64,000 nucleotides of DNA from Leptotrichia sp. oral taxon 847 (lineage in GTDB: Bacteria > Fusobacteriota > Fusobacteriia > Fusobacteriales > Leptotrichiaceae), in assembly GCF_001553645.1 (NCBI RefSeq), contig NZ_CP014231.1:2130936-2194935 (forward strand), written 5' to 3'. Positions 36,079 through 45,032 of this stretch are shown piece by piece. The notes beneath the pieces were generated by a model. That model was given only the letters and a program-made list of their open reading frames with translations, was not told the origin of the DNA and did no database searches. The translations under genes were made by a program, and so were the position numbers. Numbering within the stretch: position 1 is the stretch's first letter; every line of letters begins with the position of its first letter.

Positions 36079-36261
36079 ATGGACAAAGCGACATATATAA
36101 ATACTGTATTTTACTTAGCAACAACAGGATTAATATTATTTATTTTTGGTTTAGTCTGTACTTTCGTAACTAAAGAAAAAAGCAAATATTTATATTATCC
36201 TGTTGCATTGCTGATAATGATAATATTTTTAACGGGTTATTTCGTTATTTTCAATAAGTGA
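36079..36261 (+). CDS. Small two-helix membrane protein
   Basis: The 60-residue product has two membrane segments (about 10-30 and 37-57). GGAGAG precedes the ATG. Its end overlaps a leftward frame by 33 bases. Unknown function. Confidence 0.5.
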   Translation: MDKATYINTVFYLATTGLILFIFGLVCTFVTKEKSKYLYYPVALLIMIIFLTGYFVIFNK

Positions 36262-36624
36262 TTTATCAAGAACGATAGTGTTATATCTTAACATATCAGT
36301 AAACCAGTTTAAATTGTGAAAATCATAATCTTTTTTCAAGGAAAAGTTTTTAGAGAAAATTTTTAAGAAGATGATTAACTTCTCTTTGCTGATTTCTTGA
36401 TAATTAGCACTTTTAGCATTTTCACCATTTAAAATATAGGCGCAAAAATCAGTATAGGCATTAAAGGATTTTCTGTCAAAAAATAATAAATCTGCTGAAA
36501 ATTTATCAGTTTTTTTAATAATGGAATCAAGATTATATAAATTTTGGGTAAGTTGCTTTAGATAATCAACATCAGGATCTCCTATATTCTTACGATGAAA
36601 ATTATACATATCCTTATTTGACAT
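36229..36624 (-). CDS. Hypothetical protein on the opposite strand
   Basis: The 131-residue product has no hydrophobic segment and no family I recognise. Almost all of the element reads rightward here, so this leftward gene between a small membrane protein and a relaxase remnant may be a late insertion or a spurious frame. The ribosome site is weak. Confidence 0.4.
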   Translation of the reverse strand: MSNKDMYNFHRKNIGDPDVDYLKQLTQNLYNLDSIIKKTDKFSADLLFFDRKSFNAYTDFCAYILNGENAKSANYQEISKEKLIIFLKIFSKNFSLKKDYDFHNLNWFTDMLRYNTIVLDKSLIENNEITR

Positions 36625-36966
36625 TATATATCAGAAAGACAGCTTAAAATTTCAAATTCAATTGATGAATTTAAAGAAAACTTTATAAAATTAGGGTATA
36701 ATATTAAATTTTCAGAGAAAAATATTACTATAACTGACAAAGAAAATAGAAGTGTAAGATTAAAAACTTTGGATAAGGCTTATACAAATGAATATATTAT
36801 CAATTTTTTTGAAAGAAAAAAGAAAATAGTAATTAAAAATGGACAAATAGATAAAAGATTTGGAAATAAAAAATATTATAAAAACAATTTAATGAGCTTT
36901 ACTAGTTTACGAAGAGTAGCAAGGGAATTTGGCGCAGCAAGGTTTGCAACAAGAAGGTTTAAATAA
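36622..36966 (+). pseudogene. C-terminal fragment of a relaxase
   Basis: The open frame has no start codon: it begins after a TGA at 36619. It reads SIDEFKENFIKLGYNIKFSEKNITITDKENRSVRLKTLDKAYTNE with spacing typical of the C-terminal accessory region of VirD2/MobP-type relaxases, then a basic tail. The catalytic N-terminal part is absent. It seems to be the remnant of a second relaxase gene replaced by the MobA/MobL type at 40746. Confidence 0.5.
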
Positions 36967-36983
36967 TTAAGGAGGAAGCAATA

Positions 36984-37778
36984 ATGAAAATGATAAGTTT
37001 TGTAAATCCAAAGGGAGGAGCAGGGAAAACTACTTCTGCGATCAACATAGCATACGCACTAAAAAATAAAGATAAAAAAGTACTTTTAATTGATACTGAT
37101 CCAAGAGGAGCGGTTGCAACATATCTTAATATTCACAATGAAAATACAATTTTACAACTTATAAAGGAAATTTATGATAATTTTGGAATAATAGAAAATT
37201 TGGGAAAATATATAACTATAAAAAATGGAGTTGATTTGATTGTATCAGATTCATCAATGATAGATTTTGATAAGATTTTTCCTGAAGAAGAACATTATCA
37301 GGATGTATTCAGAGAATTAAGACAGAAACTTCAAAATTATGATTATGTGATAATTGATACTGAAGGAACAATAAGCAATACTGTTAAGTCTGTATTAAAT
37401 GCTACTGATTATATTTTCGCACCAACGAAATCAAGTTATATTGATATGAATGGAATTGTCGATTTAAAAAGTATATATGAAATTGCCAAATTAAGTAATC
37501 CTAATATTAAATTGACAAAAATTTTTACAGTTCAGGCTGAAGTAAATACAAGAATCTTTAAAAAATCACATAATGATTTAAAAACAGCTTTTGAAAGTAT
37601 GAAAGATGAATTTGGTAAAAATCCATATTCTGAAATATATATAAGAAAATCGTCAGATATATTAAACAGTATGGAATTGAATAAAGATATATTCAGTTAT
37701 AAAAAAACAACAACGGCAGGAAGAGATTATAAAAACTTAGTTTATGAATTTTTACAGGAAGAAAAGAAAATTGATTAG
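36984..37778 (+). CDS. parA: ParA-type partition ATPase
   Basis: The 264-residue protein has the deviant Walker A NPKGGAGKTT (8-17), LLIDTDPRGAVATYL (about 34-48) and YVIIDTEGTI. ParA ATPases move plasmid copies using a centromere-binding partner. No classic ParB is next to it. Two DUF3102-like paralogues and repeated palindromes follow instead and may fill that role. AGGAGG lies 7 bases before the ATG. Confidence 0.88.
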   Translation: MKMISFVNPKGGAGKTTSAINIAYALKNKDKKVLLIDTDPRGAVATYLNIHNENTILQLIKEIYDNFGIIENLGKYITIKNGVDLIVSDSSMIDFDKIFPEEEHYQDVFRELRQKLQNYDYVIIDTEGTISNTVKSVLNATDYIFAPTKSSYIDMNGIVDLKSIYEIAKLSNPNIKLTKIFTVQAEVNTRIFKKSHNDLKTAFESMKDEFGKNPYSEIYIRKSSDILNSMELNKDIFSYKKTTTAGRDYKNLVYEFLQEEKKID

Positions 37779-37787
37779 GTTTAAAAA

Positions 37788-37811
37788 TACTTTCCCACGC
37801 GTGGGAAAGTA
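37788..37811. promoter_or_regulatory. Palindromic site 2 (after parA)
   Basis: This is a perfect 24-bp palindrome, half-site TACTTTCCCACG, ten bases after the parA stop. It is the best-conserved copy and lies in front of the small membrane protein gene. Confidence 0.85.
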
Positions 37812-37830
37812 TATTCAGAAAGGAAGAAAT

Positions 37831-38073
37831 ATGAGAAAGAAAATAATAATTTGTTCTTTAATTTCAATAATTGTGTCAAGCACTGTATGGTATGGAATAA
37901 TAAGTTATCAGGCAAAAAAATATCGAAATGAATTAAACATGGAAAAAGAAAAAATAAAAAAATGCAATGAAAAAATATCAATGTATGAATTTTATATAAA
38001 AGAACAAGAAAAAAGTATAGAAAATTTTTATAACTCAATCTTAAACAAGGATGGAATGAATTATAGGGAATAA
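37831..38073 (+). CDS. Small membrane-anchored coiled-coil protein
   Basis: The 80-residue product has an N-terminal membrane segment (about 4-22) and then a Lys/Glu-rich helix. The start at 37831 follows AAAGGAAG. An earlier in-frame start would put the palindromic site inside the coding region. Unknown function. Confidence 0.5.
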   Translation: MRKKIIICSLISIIVSSTVWYGIISYQAKKYRNELNMEKEKIKKCNEKISMYEFYIKEQEKSIENFYNSILNKDGMNYRE

Positions 38074-38091
38074 AGAAAGCAAGGAAAAATA

Positions 38092-38886
38092 ATGATAGAT
38101 TTGAATAGATATTTTTACGATGATAAAAAAATTCATTCTTTAAAACTTACGGAAAATTCATTGATTATAAATTACTGGGATTGTTGTTTTGATGAAATTA
38201 AAATTACAACAGAAGAAGATAAGAAGGAAATTTTAAAATATTATATTAATTATATTATGAAGAAAGGAGAAACGATGGGAAGAATAGAAATGCTCACAAA
38301 GACTAATAATTTAGTACAGACTGCATATAAAAGCGATTTTGAATTTAAAAAATATGAAATTGAAGATGAAGAACTCATATTAAAACTTTCAAAATCTGAG
38401 GAGGAAGTGATGAAGTCAGGAAAAGTTGTAGCTAAAGAATCACTGAAGTTAGGGAGAAAGTTTTTTGAAATTCAGGAATTATTATCCAATTGTAAGTCTG
38501 GGACTTTTGTAGCTTGGATTAAATACATGAATATTGATAAGAACTTTGTTTATAGAAAAATAGATGCCTGGAAGTTATTTATGAAATATCAGAATCCAAT
38601 GATAGCAGAGGCAAGTGTAAGAACAATAGAATTTATTAAAAAAAATGACGAAATTTTAGAAACGAAAAAAATAAATGAAATTTTAGAAGAACCTAAGAGC
38701 GCTCCTGAAAAAATAAAGGAAATTCAACAGGCAGAGATAGTGGAAGAGGAAAAAACAATAGAAGATAAAGTTTCTGAAATAGATAAAAGGATAGAAGCAG
38801 AATACGAAAAGATAGCAAAATCTGAAGAAAAGATAGAGTTACTGAAAGAAAAGAAAAATAAATTGAAAATGGATAAAATATTTTGA
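38092..38886 (+). CDS. DUF3102-like protein, paralogue 1
   Basis: The product has 264 residues. The middle (about 110-205: ESLKLGRKFFEIQELL, FVAWIKYMNIDKNFVYRKIDAWKLF, AEASVRTIEFIKK) matches the DUF3102 style of small DNA-associated proteins of plasmids and phages and is 45-50% like the product at 39732. A coiled-coil tail follows. A second in-frame ATG at 38275 (residue 62) has a much stronger ribosome site (AAAGGAGA) than the first ATG, so two products are possible. Its position after parA suggests a ParB-like role (inference). Confidence 0.65.
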   Translation: MIDLNRYFYDDKKIHSLKLTENSLIINYWDCCFDEIKITTEEDKKEILKYYINYIMKKGETMGRIEMLTKTNNLVQTAYKSDFEFKKYEIEDEELILKLSKSEEEVMKSGKVVAKESLKLGRKFFEIQELLSNCKSGTFVAWIKYMNIDKNFVYRKIDAWKLFMKYQNPMIAEASVRTIEFIKKNDEILETKKINEILEEPKSAPEKIKEIQQAEIVEEEKTIEDKVSEIDKRIEAEYEKIAKSEEKIELLKEKKNKLKMDKIF

Positions 38887-38959
38887 AATAAATTATGAAA
38901 ATAAAAAATAAATTTGAATTCAAAAAATAAGGTGAAAATATACATTGAAAGGAAAAATA

Positions 38960-39139
38960 ATGAAAAGAAATTTAATAAAAAAGATAGAAAATAAAATTTA
39001 TGAAATTGAAGAAAAATATGAAAATAAAGAATATATTTCAAATCAATTGGATGAAGCAAGAGAAGCAATAGAAGATGATGAAATTACTTTTGGTGAATTA
39101 AAAATAATTTTGGAAAATTTGGAAGAATTGGAGGATTAA
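38960..39139 (+). CDS. Small acidic protein, paralogue of the 35793 product
   Basis: The 59-residue product is helical and acidic, with the shared LDEAREAIEDDEITFGELKIIL block. AAAGGA lies 6 bases before the ATG. It is immediately followed by the next gene with its own ribosome site inside this frame. Confidence 0.55.
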   Translation: MKRNLIKKIENKIYEIEEKYENKEYISNQLDEAREAIEDDEITFGELKIILENLEELED

Positions 39140-39140
39140 G

Positions 39141-39659
39141 ATGGAAAATGTAGTAACTGTAAAAGAAATGGTCCTATTTAGTGGTGAAGAAAAAATGACA
39201 GAGACAGTGAATAATTTTATCAATAATATGATTATTTATTTTCGTGAAGAAGTGAAACTGGAAGAAGTAGAAAAATATATTATAAAACAGAGGGAACAAA
39301 TTTTGAAGTTTATTTTAAAATTTGAAGATAATAGTATTGAAGATAACTTTTTTTGCTTTTTAGAATTTAAATATGGAAATATCGAAAAACAAAAAGTTGT
39401 TGATGAAATGACATTTGATGAAATTACAGTAAAAGATTTTTGCCGCGCATATGGTATGGTAAATGCGAGAAAATATATAGCGGAACATATAAAAAAAATT
39501 TTTGGAACAACTAAAGATGAAAAAGAGTTTTTAGATAGTGGGATAGCAGAAATTCTTGCATATAATGTATCAATGCTTATGAATGAGATGACTGTCAATA
39601 GCGCAATAGAAGAAATCGTGGGAAATGAAGAAAATTATTATAAAAGAAATAAATATTAG
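39141..39659 (+). CDS. Hypothetical protein
   Basis: The 172-residue product is soluble, acidic and mostly helical; no family recognised. It has GGAGG 6 bases before its ATG and follows the preceding stop by one base, so the two are likely coupled. Confidence 0.6.
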   Translation: MENVVTVKEMVLFSGEEKMTETVNNFINNMIIYFREEVKLEEVEKYIIKQREQILKFILKFEDNSIEDNFFCFLEFKYGNIEKQKVVDEMTFDEITVKDFCRAYGMVNARKYIAEHIKKIFGTTKDEKEFLDSGIAEILAYNVSMLMNEMTVNSAIEEIVGNEENYYKRNKY

Positions 39660-39672
39660 TCAGATTCAAAAA

Positions 39673-39696
39673 TACTTTCCCACACGTGAGAAAGTA
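39673..39696. promoter_or_regulatory. Palindromic site 3 (before DUF3102 paralogue 2)
   Basis: TACTTTCCCACA and CGTGAGAAAGTA match the consensus with one change in each half. It lies 36 bases before the start of the second DUF3102-like gene. Confidence 0.75.
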
Positions 39697-39731
39697 TTTT
39701 AAACCTAATAAATTAGAAAGGTGGAAATAAT

Positions 39732-40298
39732 ATGAATGATGTAGTTGAAAGATATGAAAGTAGTTTTAATTATGAAGAATTTGAGGTGAACAATGAAGAA
39801 AAAGAGTATTTTATTGAAAAAGAACAAGAATTGATTAATTTAGGACAGCAAGTGGTAAAAGCTACACTTGAAATTGGGAAAAAATTATCGGAAGTTCAAG
39901 AAAAAATAGGAAATCCTAATAATGGAATGTTTTTAAAGTGGTTTGAACATATTGGTTTTAAAAAAAATTATGTTTATAGAGAAATTAATAGATGGAAAAT
40001 GTTTGAAAAATATCAAATTTCTGCTATTGCTGAAGCAAGTATAAGAACAATAGATTTCATTAAAAAGAATGAAGACAAAGTTGCTAAGAATGAAATAGAA
40101 GAAATATTAAAAATGCCTGGACAGGCAAGTAATAAAATAAAATCATTAAAAGAAAACATTGAAATAAAAAAAGAAAGTATAATAACACCTGAAATAGAGA
40201 TAAAAATAATTAATGAAAAGATAGATTTTTATTTTGAAAAAATTAATAAATTGGATTTGAGAAAGAAAGAACTGGAAGAAAGAATAAAAAATAATTAA
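39732..40298 (+). CDS. DUF3102-like protein, paralogue 2
   Basis: The 188-residue product shares with paralogue 1 the core VKATLEIGKKLSEVQEK, FLKWFEHIGFKKNYVYREINRWKMF and AEASIRTIDFIKKNE, but lacks its N-terminal 60 residues. The C-terminal part is a coiled coil. AAGGTGG precedes the ATG. Palindromic sites lie both before and after the gene, as expected if the product binds them. Confidence 0.65.
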   Translation: MNDVVERYESSFNYEEFEVNNEEKEYFIEKEQELINLGQQVVKATLEIGKKLSEVQEKIGNPNNGMFLKWFEHIGFKKNYVYREINRWKMFEKYQISAIAEASIRTIDFIKKNEDKVAKNEIEEILKMPGQASNKIKSLKENIEIKKESIITPEIEIKIINEKIDFYFEKINKLDLRKKELEERIKNN

Positions 40299-40322
40299 AA
40301 AATTTCAATTTTATTAGAAACA

Positions 40323-40338
40323 TTCCCACGCGTGGGAA
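40323..40338. promoter_or_regulatory. Palindromic site 4 (core only)
   Basis: TTCCCACGCGTGGGAA is the inner 16 bases of the consensus; the outer TACT/AGTA arms are absent. It lies 30 bases before the next start codon. Confidence 0.75.
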
Positions 40339-40367
40339 GGATTGAAAGGTGTGGGAAAGGATTAATT

Positions 40368-40685
40368 ATGATATTCAAATTTATAGAAATTGAAAATGAA
40401 GGACATAAAATTCCTTTATTTTTTGGTAAATTAAAAGATAATAATTATAAAAACTACATAAGAAAGATTGAGAATATAACATCAGAAAGTTGGGATGGCG
40501 AAGGTGGTAAATTGAAAAGATTTTTGAAAAAATTTAACTTTGAAAAAATAAGAAATATAACAATTGATAGGAAATCATCTATTGAAGTTTATAAAACAAC
40601 TGAATTGGAATTTTCAATAATTAGAATAAAAAGAATAACGCCAGTGTATGAATTACTTGATTATATAAAAAAGATAATATTTTAG
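40368..40685 (+). CDS. Hypothetical protein
   Basis: The 105-residue product has no recognised domain. The ATG at 40368 has GGGAAAGG upstream. An in-frame GTG at 40332 begins inside the palindromic site and is not credible. Confidence 0.5.
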   Translation: MIFKFIEIENEGHKIPLFFGKLKDNNYKNYIRKIENITSESWDGEGGKLKRFLKKFNFEKIRNITIDRKSSIEVYKTTELEFSIIRIKRITPVYELLDYIKKIIF

Positions 40686-40745
40686 AATATTTGATTTGCA
40701 AGCAGGGAAATTTAACAACTTATTATATTTTGGAAAGGAGATAGT

Positions 40746-42522
40746 ATGGCGATTTATCATTTTCATTCACCGCTTCCATCGAATATTAAAATAAATGTTT
40801 TAAATAAACACGATTATGACAATAGAGAAGGAAAATTTAGAAATATAAAAGATTTATATAGAAAAGAGACCTTTAATCTTCCTGAAGAGTTTAAAAATGT
40901 TAGGGATTTTTGGAAAACTGCTGATGTCTATGGGAGAGTAAATGAAAGAACTTATCTGATTTATGAATTTGCATTGCCAAAAGAGTTTTCAGATGAAAAA
41001 AATTGGGAAATTGGAACAGGATTTTTAAAACAACATTTTGGAGATAAATTTGTATATAATGTCAGTATGCACAATGACAAAGGAGATAGTCCGCATATGC
41101 ACGTGATGTTTTACACAGGTCAGTTAGATGGCATAAAAAGAAATAAAATGGACTATTTCAAAAATTATAATTCTAAAAATCCTGAAAAAGGAGGACTAAA
41201 AAAAAGAGGTGGTAAATTTTCTTCAGATGGCGGAGATGTTATGCGAGCAACAAGAAAAGAATTTGAAATTTATGTAAATAAATACTTGAGAGGAGCGGGA
41301 ATTGAAGAAATATCAAGTGAAAGTTTAGAAACTCAAAAAAAACAGGCTGAAAAAGATGGTGATATATTAAAGGTGAAAATGCTTGATAGAGAAGCAGCGC
41401 AAATTGACGGTAACGTTTTGAAAAGACTGAAAAAAGATAAATTAATTGGTGGAGATAAGGAAAAATTGGAAGAATTTAAAGAGAAGAAAAGGATAAAATA
41501 TTTGAAGGAGAAACTATATGAATTACAAAAAGGGTTAAAAGAAAAATTAGAAGAATATGAAAAATACAAGAAAACTAATAAAAATTATTCTGATTATTTT
41601 AGAGATATTAGTGATATTGATGTAAAAATTTATAAAAATAACCAAAAACTGAAAACAGTGGAAAATTCAGTTTTTAATAAGATGACGAATGGTGAATTTT
41701 CTAAAAATTTATTTGAAATAACGGAAATAAATAAACGGTTAAAGAAAGAAAAAAAACAAAAAGATGTTATTTTAAAAGATAGATTGATTAAAAAACTGAA
41801 TGATATGAAAAAGGTAATTTTAGAAGATGAAGTAAAAAAAGAGAATTTGAAAAATTAAAAAAACAGTTTGAGATAAACTATAAAAGGACTAATGAAAAAC
41901 TTGAAAATAAGAAGAATGAAATTATAATGGATTTGAAGGAAAAGGGGATAGATTTTGAAAATACTGAAGAAGGGAGTATAAATTATTTGCTGTTACTTTA
42001 TGATAATAGTAAATTAAAATTTGAAGAATATGTTAAGTACGCTGAAAATAAGGAAAAAGAATTACAAAAAGAATTAAACGAAATAGACTGGGATAATGAA
42101 ATTTTAGATGAAATAACAGATGGAGAATACGGTAAATTAAAAGAAAAATGTGAAAAATTAAAATCTGAACTATCTGATGATGAAAAAAATTTGAATAAGA
42201 TAAAGTCCAGCTTTCTTAATTTTAAAAAAAAGAAAGAGAATCAGCAGGCTTATGATGAAAAAAAGAAAGAATTGGAAAAATTGAACAAAATAAGAGAACA
42301 GTTGGAAAAGGAGAAAAAAAAGACTATTTTAAAAATAAAAAGTCTAATAAAACATCAAAAAGAAATGAACAAATACAAAAATTTAGACTTATTAGATCTA
42401 ATGGAAAAATAGTAAAAGAAATATTCAAATTATGGAGTACTTCCAAAAAAAATATTGAGATTATGAATTTGAGAGAAAATGAGAAAGAAGAAGAAAGATA
42501 TGAAGATTTGGAAAGGGATTAG
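40746..42522 (+). CDS. mobA: MobA/MobL-family relaxase, read in three frames
   Basis: The first frame (370 residues, stop at 41858) has the MobQ relaxase layout: AIYHFHSP at the start, HDYDN, then NVSMHNDKGDSPHMHVMF with the metal-binding His cluster. Relaxases nick oriT and lead the strand into the T4SS. The reading continues after a -1 shift at A7 (41834-41840) as a long coiled coil to 42412. It continues again after another -1 shift at A8 (42314-42321) to a stop at 42522, giving about 592 residues in all. GGAAAGGAG precedes the ATG. The catalytic part is intact. The tail is either truncated by slippage mutations, split by sequencing error, or made by frameshifting. Confidence 0.8.
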
Positions 42523-42525
42523 ATT

Positions 42526-42977
42526 ATGAAAATATTGATGTTATTTGTTATATTAACTAATGCGGTATTTTATTTGTATTTACTGTTTAAGCAAATAAAA
42601 AAATACCAGGAATTAGAATTAGAAAAAGTAAGAAGCAAAAAGGATAAAAATAAAGTTGAAAGTAGTGAAAATTCAGAAATAAAAAAATTAATGTCGAAGA
42701 AGTATTAAGAAAAAATGTGATAGGAGTATTAATTGTTACTTTTGTAATGGTAGTGAGTACAGTTAACAAAGAGCCTTTTAAATTTAAAAATTTTTCAAAT
42801 TTAACCATAATCCTTATGATATTTAATACATTATATTTTGACTATATAAATAGACAACTAAAAAAAATAGATGAATTTGATGAAAAATTAAAAAGAAGGA
42901 TCTTAATGATTGGTAGTTATGTATTACCAGTAATAACAATGCTTCTTATAATTCTACAAAAATTATTTGTAAAATAG
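42526..42977 (+). CDS. Membrane protein split by a one-base frameshift
   Basis: The first 60 residues (one membrane helix and a charged helix) stop at 42708. The second part, in another frame (INVEEVLRKNVIGVLIVTF and on), has three more hydrophobic segments. One extra A in the A run just before 42690 would join them into about 150 residues. Located at the end of the relaxase unit; unknown function. Confidence 0.5.
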
Positions 42978-42987
42978 AGGGATGTGC

Positions 42988-43194
42988 AAAAATCGACTTA
43001 ACCCATAGACTAAAGTCTATGGAATTTGTGTCGATTTTTTGTTTAAACTTGCAGTTTAAATCAAAAAAATTCCTTGTAAAAATTGCAGATTTTTAAAAGG
43101 CACGCTTGTGTGTTTCTCTGTTAAACAGAAAAACACTGCGTGCCTGAAATAAATTTCAGGAAAAAAAATAACCGTTGTCAAGGACAGCGGTTAT
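42988..43194. other. Cluster of five hairpins between relaxase and T4SS units
   Basis: The hairpins in order are: AAAAATCGAC (42988-42997) with GTCGATTTTTT (43030-43040), enclosing CCATAGAC/GTCTATGG; TTTAAACT/AGTTTAAA (43042-43060); AGGCACGC/GCGTGCCT (43098-43145) with a long inner stem; CCTGAAAT/ATTTCAGG (43143-43160); and ATAACCG/CGGTTAT (43168-43194). The first is a good terminator, and its GACTAAAGTC core also resembles IS605-type ends. The cluster could be a structured RNA, an oriT or an old transposon end. The stretch 43195-43408 holds nothing I can name. Confidence 0.5.
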
Positions 43195-43408
43195 AAAAAT
43201 ATACTTAAGTATATTGAGAAAATATTAGTAATCCAAAATTCAATGTTTTAGATTTCAATACTTAAAGTTTATTTTTTAGAATTAGAATATTCAATATAAA
43301 CTACCGCACTACCGTTTGGTGATTGGACACAAAAAGTTTTCAAAACTCCGTTTCTCTTCGTAATGAAAAAATTTTGCGCCCGTTATATAAAAATTTTTTT
43401 TAAATTTC

Positions 43409-43436
43409 TTGACATTTTTTAAAGAAATGATATAAT
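43409..43436 (+). promoter_or_regulatory. Promoter of the T4SS operon
   Basis: A perfect TTGACA (43409-43414) and TATAAT (43431-43436) are 16 bases apart. The pilin start codon is 173 bases downstream, leaving a long leader that contains a terminator. Confidence 0.85.
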
Positions 43437-43485
43437 ACAGGTAAGAAATAAAAATATACAATTAAATAGATGTTAAGACTAACGA

Positions 43486-43551
43486 AAGGTGTCTATACTT
43501 GCAGTTCTGGAATTTTAAATGTCAAGGAACTGTGGGAGACACCTTTTTTTA
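43486..43551 (+). terminator. Leader terminator before the pilin gene
   Basis: AGGTGTCT (43487-43494) pairs with AGACACCT (43537-43544), with an inner CAGTTC/GAACTG stem (43502-43507 and 43527-43532), then seven T. It stands between a consensus promoter and the T4SS genes, so it may act as an attenuator that must be overcome for transfer gene expression. Confidence 0.75.
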
Positions 43552-43670
43552 TTTTTATTTTCAAAAATTTTTTTGATAAATAAATATAAAAGAAAGGAGA
43601 TAACTAAGATGAAAAAACAAATTAAAAGTTCATATAAAGTTGGATTTCTATTTTTACTATTGAGTAGTAT

Positions 43671-45032
43671 GAGAGTGTCCAGAATTTTGTGTAAACTCAA
43701 AATATAATATATGGTACAGGATGGTATTTTTATCATCCTGTTTTTAAATCCTTCCTTCAAAATAAATACTTAACTGAGAATATATTTCTCCCCAGCCCGG
43801 TATTCTTCCAGTCCATTTCCTTGTTGCTTCCTTTAAACTTAAATATACTGACTTCATCAATGCTTCATCTGTCGGATAAAGTGATTTTGTCTTCGTATAC
43901 TTTCTTAATTGTCTGTTTAAGCTTTCTATCGGGTTTGTCGTATATATCAGCTTTCTTATCTTTGTATCATATTTAAAGTATGTTGTCAACTCATTCCAGT
44001 TACTTCTCCAGGAATTAATTACTGCCATATACTTTTTACCCCATTTTTCTTCTAGTTCATCCAGTTTAAACTCTGCCTGTTCCAGTGTTGGTGCATTGTA
44101 CATTTCTTTTAAGTCTGATGTAAATTCCCTTACATCTTTGTAAGATATGTATCTTATGCTGTTTCTAATTTGATGAACCACACATTTTTGAATTTCTGTC
44201 TTAGGGAACACCGAAGATATTGCTTCGCTGAACCCTTTTAAATTATCAACAGACATAATTAGTATATCCTGAACTCCTCTGTTTTTTAATTCATTTAAAA
44301 CATTTAGCCAGTACTTGCTTGATTCATTTTCTCCTATCCAAAATCCTAAGACCTCCTTTCGCCCTTCCTTATCTATTCCTATAGCTAAATATACCGCCTT
44401 TTTAACAACAACTCCATCTTTTCTTACGCTGTAATGGATAGCATCCATAAAAACTATTGGGTATACATCCTCAAGCTGTCTAGACTGCCATTCCCTAATT
44501 TCAGGTATAATTTTATCTGTAATTTTACTGATCATAGATGGCGAAACATCAATTCCATAAAGATTATTGAGATGGTCCTCGATATCTCTATTGCTCATTC
44601 CTTTAGCATAAAGAGAAAGAATCTGTCCTTCAATGCCAGTAATTTCTCTTTGATATTTAGGGATGATTTGAGGCTCAAACTCAGCATTTCTATCTCTAGG
44701 AATATCTAAATCAAGATTGCCATACTCACTTCTAACAGTTTTCTTGGAATGTCCATTTCTAGCATTAGAAGTAGTCTTATCTTTCATAGAATGTTTAGCA
44801 TACCCCAGTTCATGCTCAATTTCAGCTTCAAGCATGGTTTGGATAGTACCCGAAAGCAAATCCTTAAGCATATCCTTAATATCATTAGTATCTTTAATAT
44901 TGTAATCCTCAATCAGTGTTTTAAAAATTTCGTTGTCAATTTTCTTTTTAGTCATAACAAAAACCTCCAAATATTATACAGTTATTTTACCATATATTAT
45001 CTAGAGGTTTACACAAAAATTTTTACACACCC
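43671..45032 (-). mobile_element. IS256-family insertion sequence
   Basis: The element is 1,362 bp, with 26-bp imperfect terminal inverted repeats sharing TGTGTAAAC (20 of 26 positions match), flanked by an 8-bp target duplication AGTAGTAT at 43663-43670 and 45033-45040. The clean duplication means the insertion has not rearranged since it occurred, which suggests it is recent. Confidence 0.92.
43744..44955 (-). CDS. IS256-family (mutator-type) transposase
   Basis: The 403-residue DDE transposase has the IS256 signature region from VFMDAIHYSVR (first Asp) through VDNLKGFSEAI (second Asp) to CVVHQIRNSIR, and the late NPIESLNRQLRKYTK carrying the catalytic Glu. The ATG at 44955 follows GGAGG; a TTG five codons earlier is within the ribosome site. 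It appears intact. Confidence 0.95.
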   Translation of the reverse strand: MTKKKIDNEIFKTLIEDYNIKDTNDIKDMLKDLLSGTIQTMLEAEIEHELGYAKHSMKDKTTSNARNGHSKKTVRSEYGNLDLDIPRDRNAEFEPQIIPKYQREITGIEGQILSLYAKGMSNRDIEDHLNNLYGIDVSPSMISKITDKIIPEIREWQSRQLEDVYPIVFMDAIHYSVRKDGVVVKKAVYLAIGIDKEGRKEVLGFWIGENESSKYWLNVLNELKNRGVQDILIMSVDNLKGFSEAISSVFPKTEIQKCVVHQIRNSIRYISYKDVREFTSDLKEMYNAPTLEQAEFKLDELEEKWGKKYMAVINSWRSNWNELTTYFKYDTKIRKLIYTTNPIESLNRQLRKYTKTKSLYPTDEALMKSVYLSLKEATRKWTGRIPGWGEIYSQLSIYFEGRI

